64,000 bases of DNA, from NCBI RefSeq assembly GCF_910592395.1, contig NC_088308.1:4154001-4218000 (forward strand), written 5' to 3'. The stretch is from Lineus longissimus (Eukaryota > Nemertea > Pilidiophora > Heteronemertea > Lineidae). The notes beneath the pieces were generated by a model that worked only from the letters and a program-made list of their open reading frames with translations, was not told the origin of the DNA and did no database searches. Position numbers and translations under genes: made by a program. Of the stretch, positions 57,784-64,000 are shown in pieces (positions within the stretch are counted from its first letter, which is position 1; every line of letters starts with the position of its first letter).

Positions 57784-60700
57784 ATGGTAAGTAGAACAAT
57801 GAATAACGCCTCGCTTTGGTACCTCGACCACCCAAACACCCCATTCTCGACCCCACCCCACCCCACCCCCAGCCACCAAAGGCATGCAAATTGGATTCGT
57901 GTTTGCGTGGTCTCCACCACCGACCCGCGTTGTGAACTGGGTGTGGCATTGGGCTTGAGAGCCAGTCTGCTGTCCAGGCGGAAACAAAGAAACGATCCGG
58001 TTCTCTCTACATAAATCTCTAGACAGTAATTGAACAACAGGGTTGGAATATCCAGGGTGAGCTAAGTAATACTCTCACATTGCAATCAGCTTATTTCTTT
58101 AAAAGGATCAAAGTAATGAGATGTACATGTACATGCATACATTTTTGTTTTTGTTTGCTAGAAGCAGAGGTTGAGATAAGGAAACAAGATAGTTACCCCT
58201 TTTTTTATTACCTAGAAGATGGTCTTGCATGTATTGATGAAAAGGTAGCAGCCCCAGCTCTATACCAGCATCCAGTCGTCAAATAGAGCCTCAGAGCCCA
58301 GTGGTTACACTGCAGCTATACTACGCAAGAGACTCTCAAGCGCCCAACCATAACTGTGGCACGTAAAAGTTTTTGACAACTTGGAATTTAAAATTTGAAC
58401 AAACCTGATCTTCAAATTTTTTCTTCACCCAGTTATGTCATTGAAGGCGTCTTGATACGTAGTTCAGTTCTTGTCTTCGTCTATTATTTTAGGATAAAAC
58501 CACTGGCAAGTTGACCGAAAAAGATATACAGGGTAAGAGAATGCATGCAGTAAAAATCAAAAAAGAGCAAAAATCCAATAAACACGATTTTTAGTAGTCA
58601 GTACTCTCTTTTTTTCGGAATATTGCTTTTTTAAAGGTTGCGCGTTCTTGGTAGTCATTTTAGCAATACATGTCGTAAGAATGAGTGTGTTGTTCACACA
58701 GTGTACAACATTTGTAATCTGAATGTTAGAGGGGCTCTAGGCAGGAACCAAGTGGTCGAATTGATTTACAGTACACAAAATCTTAATAGGGGTCTCTTTT
58801 TTCTAGAGCTGAAAACAGCCTTTCGGTTGATGGATGACAACCATGATGGTTACATCAGCGCCAGTGAACTCAAGGAAATGATGTTCAAACTGGGCCTGAA
58901 TATAACCGAGGATGAGGTAGACAGATTCATACAACAGGCAGACTTGTCAGGTACGGTATAACAAAAGTCCCGGACATTTGCAGTCCACGGACTTGATGGT
59001 CCAAAGTACAGAAGGAGATGTATCATGATTTTTCAGCGTCGTCGTCACCACTGCAAAACTAGTGACCGATAATTATATACGCGTCGAATCATTGGATTGC
59101 CCGAGGCTTCACCTGATCTTTTTACCGCTGCTCCCGTGAATTCAGATTTATACCCAAGCACTGGCGCGGACTGTGGGAAACAGAAGTATATTTAAACAAC
59201 ACGAGACACTGCAAGGGCCGGGTGGCGTTTTGCCGGCGTCTTAGCAAACGCAGGGGAAACCGCTCTTGTGGAGTCAGGCCATTAATCGAACATACATTGC
59301 GTAGAATTTTCCTGACGTCATATCAGTTCATCCGCATCCTCGTTATGGTTTTCTGTATTGGACATTTTCTTGTCGTTCTCACGCCGCGCCCTGCCCACTG
59401 ATTGAGGATTTTCGTTCTCTCTGTATTTTCAGGCACTGGACTGGGCGTAAGTGAGACAGACTTCTTGGAATGGATGGCGTCCCGGTGCAGTGACGAACAC
59501 ACGGCACTTAGAGATGTTTTTATCATATTTGATAAGAATGGCGATGGCTTAATATCAAAGGTAATTGTATTTATACCGATCTTCTGATCTGGGTGAATGT
59601 GCTAGTCAAATGAAATTCTGTCTCAACAAAAAGTCTTTCATCGGGCAAAAAAATTAGGCTGTTGATCGTCGGTGATTGGGTTCTGTAGAGGAGCTTGCAC
59701 CTTGTCAAACGGCATAGGACGCTTTTTCATAGTATTTTTGGTTCCTGCTTCACCGGCTATCGAACGCCAGGAGATTATACTGATTTTTCTTGAATACCGT
59801 TTACTAAACATTGTGGCTTATTTAAGTCGAGCAAGCTTCCGATGTATCGAAGGAGTTAAAGAGCTGTAGGCCAACCTCAGTTATGCACAACAGCTGTTAC
59901 GCATAGGCTATATATTTTGTAACAATTGACAGAAAAACAAGTTTCTGCTTCTGCCACCATACAATGAAATTTCCATCCTGGTGAGAACGTCTTGATCTGG
60001 CTTCAAAGTAACGCAAGCGCATGTCCCCAGGGCTAAGTTGTTCAAAATAGCTTTAACGGAGACGTTAAGTCTTAACGTGAACACTTTAGTGGGTTTAACT
60101 GAAAGAGATAACGCCCTTGAAGATACTTAACGTAACCGTTAGGGATAACGTGACTTTTGTGCTTTTGAACAACTGGGCCCTGGCCTATAAGGTTTGTGGG
60201 CAACGTGACGTAAAGTAACGGGAAGGCCCCTTGCGCGAGATGCGAGACGTGAAATGCTATAAATGTGAGAAAAGCCGCTGTGCTGTGCTATGCATGGTTA
60301 ATGTTAGAGGTCTTTCTTAAAAAGGCAAAATGTTTCAGGAGGAATTAAAGAACGGCTTGGAAGCGATCGGAGAAAATCTAAGTGAGTCTTTACTTGATGA
60401 TTTATTCAGAATGGCGGACTTGAACAAGGATGGATTTGTCAACTTTGAAGGTAAATATGATATATGTGTTCTAGAATAGCCTTTATAATATGGTATTTGT
60501 AAGTCCGTCCGAATCTACAGCCATTGCTTTCTGAAGCGAAGCGCCATAAGCCGTTATCAGAGTAGAGAGAAATGCGACAACGGACTGGGAGGTAAATTAC
60601 TCACCGCCCTACTATCAGCCACTGGCTTGAGAAGGCGGCATCCTGTCCTCTACCCAACGCTTCAAGTGGATTTGTGGCAGTATGGTCTTTCGTTTCAAAC

Positions 60701-60799
60701 CATACACTATCTTTCATCTCTATCTCGATGTATACTTCTTTAATTTCAGAATTTGTAATCATTATGTCTGAAGAACGAGGCACGCCAATGTGTATGTGA
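57784..60799 (+). CDS. Calmodulin-like EF-hand protein, 6 exons, 158 residues
   Basis: Exons 57784-57786 (ATG only), 58493-58532, 58807-58950, 59433-59560, 60339-60450 and 60750-60799 (TGA) total 477 bases and join in phase. Intron 1 directly after the ATG (ATG|GTAAGT) is the position known from animal calmodulin genes, which supports this start. The protein aligns along its whole length with calmodulin. EF1 is canonical (loop DDNHDGYISASE). EF2 (DLSGTGLGVSETD) carries an extra residue and lacks the position-12 Glu, so it probably does not bind calcium. EF3 (DKNGDGLISKEE) and EF4 (DLNKDGFVNFEE) are canonical. The C-terminus EFVIIMSEERGTPMCM adds a short tail with one Cys. Three active calcium sites are predicted. 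The role is likely calcium-dependent regulation of unknown partners. It ends 121 bases from the stop of a convergent GPCR. Confidence 0.9.
57838..57872. repeat. CCCCA simple repeat
   Basis: Repeated CCCCA units in intron 1 of the calmodulin-like gene. The strand asymmetry produces several overlapping artefact frames. Confidence 0.75.
60027..60183. mobile_element. Small MITE, 157 bp, terminal inverted repeats, in intron 4 of the calmodulin-like gene
   Basis: The left end CCAGGGCTAAGTTGTTCAAA and the right end, read in reverse complement, CCAGGGCCCAGTTGTTCAAA differ at two positions. The interior repeats TTAACG/CGTTAA words in both orientations (for example GACGTTAAGTCTTAACGTGA), so the whole unit can fold. 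No certain target duplication. Non-autonomous DNA transposon is the likely nature. Confidence 0.75.
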
Positions 60800-60920
60800 A
60801 AGCGACACGTTGCTCTTATAGCTTAAGTGATGATGAAAAGTTTTGAGACAGGCGACAATCGAAGCAAATTAAATGCGTATTCGCCCTGATGTGCTTCGTA
60901 ATGCATATAATGACTATGAT

Positions 60921-61919
60921 TTATAGCTTTTTCGGCCGGCATCCAAACAGACTAGCGATTGTCTTCAGCTCCGCCTGAAAGAATGGCAGCGAAGTGGAAT
61001 AGACAATGAAATTGAAGCAATAGTTGATGATGCTCCACTGATGAAAGAGACGACCGAGTTCATTGAGAGTAGCAGCATAACCCGGATCAATCGGTCGCTG
61101 CGTTGCGATTATAAAACTAGTCCATGTGACGGTGCTGGGCGTCATAAACACGAGATACATTGCTGACACGATGAAGAGGTTTATCAGTGACTTTCTGTCC
61201 TGGTTCTCTTTTGGTTGGACTCCCGTCTTGGTAATGTTCCGTCCTGATAACACAATTCCCAGAACAATTAGAAGGTTTGCGATGAAAATTATCGCACCAG
61301 GGATGAAGTAGAAGAGAGAATTTTCAAGAAATGTGAAAAACAGCCACTGTTTGGGATCATAGAAACACTGAGATATGCCGTCCACTTGCAAGACGTCGCT
61401 TAGGATGGGCGTATAGAGGCAGATTAGACTTAGTGAGACACACATAAGAATTAAGAAACATTTTCGTCGCGTTGCAGTGATGCTTGAACGTTTTAGAGGG
61501 AACCAGACTACTACCGCCCTCTCTAGAGAGAATATAGCAATAATCCAAGCAGAAATAGATTGCAGAAGCAAAAATAAGTAAAGGTGGACTTTGCAGCTTA
61601 AACTTGACATTTGGAAGAGATTGATAGAGACTCTTCCATTTGTGACAGCGCTTAATCCCTTCGACAGCCAAAGGGCCATTCCAACGAATACGATGCAACA
61701 GGTATCTGTGACAGCCAGGGTACTGAGGTAGTGGATGGTGGCATCATTGCGTCTCCTCACTCTGTAGAAGACTATTATGGACAAACTATTGCCAACCACA
61801 CCAACGGACATGATCACAATCATCACATAGCCCTGTATGAATGAGATAACATCGTGTAAAATCAACCTAAAACCATCTTCAGAAATATGAGTGTCCGTTG
61901 CTTGAACTGACATGTTCAT
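60921..61919 (-). CDS. Rhodopsin-family peptide GPCR, single exon, 332 residues
   Basis: ATG at 61919 (MNMSVQATD), TAA at the low end, no introns. N-terminal sequon NMS. TM1 has VGNSLSIIVF, TM2 has AVTDTC, TM3 has the conserved Cys (SLSCKVHLYL) and ends SLERAVVVWFPLKRSS (ERA for DRY). Loop 2 has the partner Cys (ISQCFYDPKQW), TM5 the Pro (LFYFIPGAIIF), TM6 MTPSTVTW and TM7 INYCFNFIVYSTSLPFFQAE (NFxxY for NPxxY). The WFP motif after ERA, the NYC start of TM7 and the SLPFF end are shared with the TAG-bearing frame at 29791-30807, so the two are paralogues. Ligand unknown; peptide is likely from the family resemblance. It faces the calmodulin-like gene tail to tail. Confidence 0.93.
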   Translation of the reverse strand: MNMSVQATDTHISEDGFRLILHDVISFIQGYVMIVIMSVGVVGNSLSIIVFYRVRRRNDATIHYLSTLAVTDTCCIVFVGMALWLSKGLSAVTNGRVSINLFQMSSLSCKVHLYLFLLLQSISAWIIAIFSLERAVVVWFPLKRSSITATRRKCFLILMCVSLSLICLYTPILSDVLQVDGISQCFYDPKQWLFFTFLENSLFYFIPGAIIFIANLLIVLGIVLSGRNITKTGVQPKENQDRKSLINLFIVSAMYLVFMTPSTVTWTSFIIATQRPIDPGYAATLNELGRLFHQWSIINYCFNFIVYSTSLPFFQAELKTIASLFGCRPKKL

Positions 61920-63430
61920 GATGGCGCGACACTACCTTTTGCGGAACAGCTTTGTAGAATGCAGTCCGTGGTTCAGTCCCTTTTTCGTGTTGTTTGGGCT
62001 TGGATCCCATTTACTACTTGTTACCATAACCTGGCATGCCCTCTGTAAGCACTAAGCAACAGGTTTCTCAATGTATACGTGTTTTTAGCTATACCGAATT
62101 TCTCCGTGATTGACAGACGGCCTACCCGATTCACTTCTGTCCGAAAGCGATCTGAAGTCTCACCTCGATCCTCAACTGTGATTGGTTAAATTCTGAAGAC
62201 TGCACCGACACAGCAAGTTTGAGGCATTCCGATTGGGCAATATGACCGACAAATGCTGCTTTCGCAAATCTCCGAATACGCGTTGGTTGATATCCCATGT
62301 TGGATTATTGATAAAACTGCGATACGGAATGACTATAGAAATGAGCATCAGCTACCGTACCAGCTATACCTCGCCTTGCCTTTCGCTGTTATTTTGGTAA
62401 TGCAATAATGTTTCATCCAGTCTCCTAAAATATCCACCCTTGAAAACTCGAAATAGCTCCTATTGTTCGCTGCTGCTCGATATATCACAGTCATTTTCTT
62501 GAACTTGTGCTAGATCATATTTGGCCACTATATGCTCATATACATGAACATTAGATTATCATAACTCGCACATATTATATTTGATTCTTTGGCAAAATAC
62601 TGCTTTATTCACAAAATTCTTGACAAAACTATACCTACCGTCAGTCACTTTTGAACTACATGTAATACCCTTTCTTGTCGTTTCTTGTCGAGGGGGTCAG
62701 GGATTTGAAACAAAAACGGTGCCCCACCGCGACCAAAACTTTGAGTCAGCCCTGGTGGAGGTTTTACCAGCCGTCTGCTCAAAACGCGGCGTGAATTACA
62801 AAATCCTTGTGCGTGATACGCGACGTTCGTTGGACGCTGCATTGTATAAATGTGGAGCTAGGCATATGTGGTGATAAAATAATGTTGCAGTTCATTCGGT
62901 TTAACTTACCTAGTTTAACGTTGAAACGTTCATGTAATATTTTTGTGGACAAGTACCATGTCCTTCCTCCAAGGCGCTCACTGACTGTTTTAGCTGTGAA
63001 TTCCATAGCGGAGGGATAAGGTACCAGTCCAGCATGTACTAGCAAGGCCAATAAATTTGGGGAAGGTTTTAGCATAGACTTCTTCTTCTTCCGAACACAT
63101 TTAAAGAGAAACCACGAGACTCAGGACGTTACGACGCGGGAACGGACCAAGACATAAGGAAATGATCAGGCGTCACTGCCTTGGGAGTGTAGTTGGAACG
63201 AGGAATATATCATCCGATCAAAGCAGACCCAGTGCCCTTACTGTACATAGTGAACCCCCCCCCCCCCTCCCCCTCCCAATCGGATCCCCTAGCTCTGACC
63301 TGTTCGTCCCATTTGACGACGGCTGTCAATACTATAAACTCGTCAAGAGCCGTCGTAACCTACACGACGCCATGGCGGGCAGAATGGCGCACCACCTGTT
63401 TGAGAAGATAGCATTTTATTTTGGCGCTTT
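61920..63430. other. Intergenic between two minus-strand GPCRs
   Basis: Likely 5' region of the GPCR at 60921-61919, with CCAAT-box complements (GATTGG) near 62179 and 62230. A poly-C run lies at about 63247-63257. The overlapping frames at 62581-63075 and 63162-63527 have no domain. Confidence 0.4.
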
Positions 63431-64000
63431 TCACTTTTTTGATGACGTGAACAGAGCTATGAACTCTCGCCTGAAGGCACTTCCACTGATACAGTACAAT
63501 AAAAAGTTAATTGTGTTATTGAGATAGGCCAACAGTCCAGTACTGGTGTAAAACAACTTCAGCCTGGCTACTGTGTAGATGTCCTCTCCAAGTTGTACTC
63601 CATACATTCTGGCTATGAGATAATAAACGCATGCGGGTAGGGTTAAAGCTATAAACATGAAACTGACAGTCAATAACATATAGGTGGCGCTAGTTAGCTT
63701 TGCCAACTGTCCCTGATCAACGGAGGAACCGCTTTGGAGTTTTGTGCGTTTCGTTCGACTTCTGACTATCTGTGAGACCATACAACAATTACAGAACGCA
63801 ATGGCGGTAAAGGGAATTAAAGATGTGGCGAGAAGGTCTAGCCAGAACCAGTAGCCAGCCCAAAAGTCTAAGTAAGCTCTGGTTGAAAATCCGCATAAGA
63901 GATTGGGCCATTGGTCTGTTATAATGAAAAAAAATAGAATATGACAATCAAGGAGGCTGAGAATTAAAGCGACGAGAGAAATGGCGCATATTGTCCATTT
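63431..64000 (-). CDS. Rhodopsin-family peptide GPCR, C-terminal half, truncated by the window edge
   Basis: The frame is open from 64000 down to TGA at 63433-63431, 189 residues, without introns. It starts inside TM4 (KWTICAISLVALILSLLD), followed by loop 2 with a Cys (NLLCGFSTRAY), TM5 (WLDLLATSLIPFTAIAFCNC), a basic loop 3 (RSRTKRTKLQSG), TM6 (LTVSFMFIALTLPACVYYLI) and TM7 (YLNNTINFLLYCISGSAFRR, with NFxxY in place of NPxxY). The end ALFTSSKK is short. The pattern resembles invertebrate FMRFamide-, thyrotropin-releasing- or similar peptide receptors and the GPCR at 6418-7545 more than the ERA/WFP pair. The N-terminal half lies beyond the window. Confidence 0.9.
   Translation of the reverse strand, partial: KWTICAISLVALILSLLDCHILFFFIITDQWPNLLCGFSTRAYLDFWAGYWFWLDLLATSLIPFTAIAFCNCCMVSQIVRSRTKRTKLQSGSSVDQGQLAKLTSATYMLLTVSFMFIALTLPACVYYLIARMYGVQLGEDIYTVARLKLFYTSTGLLAYLNNTINFLLYCISGSAFRREFIALFTSSKK

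Noticed and set aside
57682-58037. Three overlapping minus-strand frames of 65-101 codons
   Set aside because: They arise from the CCCCA simple repeat in intron 1 of the calmodulin-like gene and share no recognisable domain.
1-64000. CRISPR arrays, bacterial operons, rRNA genes or viral genes
   Set aside because: No regularly spaced repeats with unique spacers, no bacterial gene organisation, no rRNA words and no viral polymerase, capsid or reverse-transcriptase motifs were seen.

Overview
The window is nuclear DNA of an animal, most likely a marine invertebrate. Protein-coding genes are split by GT-AG introns with consistent codon phases, AATAAA signals follow several stop codons, and intergenic DNA is AT-leaning with very frequent ACATGTA and TAGGCCTA words. 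Gene content (peptide-type rhodopsin-family GPCRs, a TNF-receptor-like membrane protein, a POT-family transporter, SPSB3, a calmodulin-like protein) is metazoan. I cannot name the phylum from sequence alone. Nothing looks bacterial, organellar or viral.

Left part (1-7.8 kb): a tentative minus-strand gene runs off the left edge (272-1308). A plus-strand gene for a single-pass membrane protein with one BCMA-like cysteine-rich domain follows (about 1841-4984). It converges on a minus-strand, single-exon FMRFamide-receptor-like GPCR (6418-7545). From 7.5 to 29.8 kb lies a gene-poor stretch. It holds a 484-bp Harbinger-type MITE with TTA target duplications (9372-9855), a diverged direct repeat pair (14.9 and 15.3 kb), a possible broken coding remnant (about 16.8-17.4 kb), an E-box pair with a GC box (18.93 kb), and a few open frames I cannot assign.

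Middle part (29.8-42.7 kb): a plus-strand GPCR reading frame (29791-30807) is intact except for one in-frame TAG in the third intracellular loop. A two-exon gene for a 60-residue secreted-peptide-like protein (33316-34143) follows. The rest is non-coding, with a roughly 440-bp tandem duplication (35.2-36.3 kb).

Right part (42.7-64 kb) is gene-dense. It carries an 11-exon SLC15/POT-like transporter (42699-49198, + strand), a four-exon class II aldolase/adducin-family protein (50208-52786, + strand), a four-exon SPSB3 (53569-56140, - strand) and a six-exon calmodulin-like protein (57784-60799, + strand). A single-exon GPCR paralogous to the TAG-bearing one follows (60921-61919, - strand), then the C-terminal half of a fourth GPCR that runs off the right edge (63431-64000, - strand). 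All four multi-exon models in this part close in frame with exact codon-phase agreement. Introns and flanks carry minisatellites (54-, 55- and 88-bp units), a perfect 34-bp snap-back repeat and a small MITE.

Functionally the window is a mixed neighbourhood, not a pathway. The recurring theme is peptide signalling: four GPCRs of peptide-receptor type and one short secreted peptide precursor candidate. All exon models are read by eye and have not been checked against transcripts.
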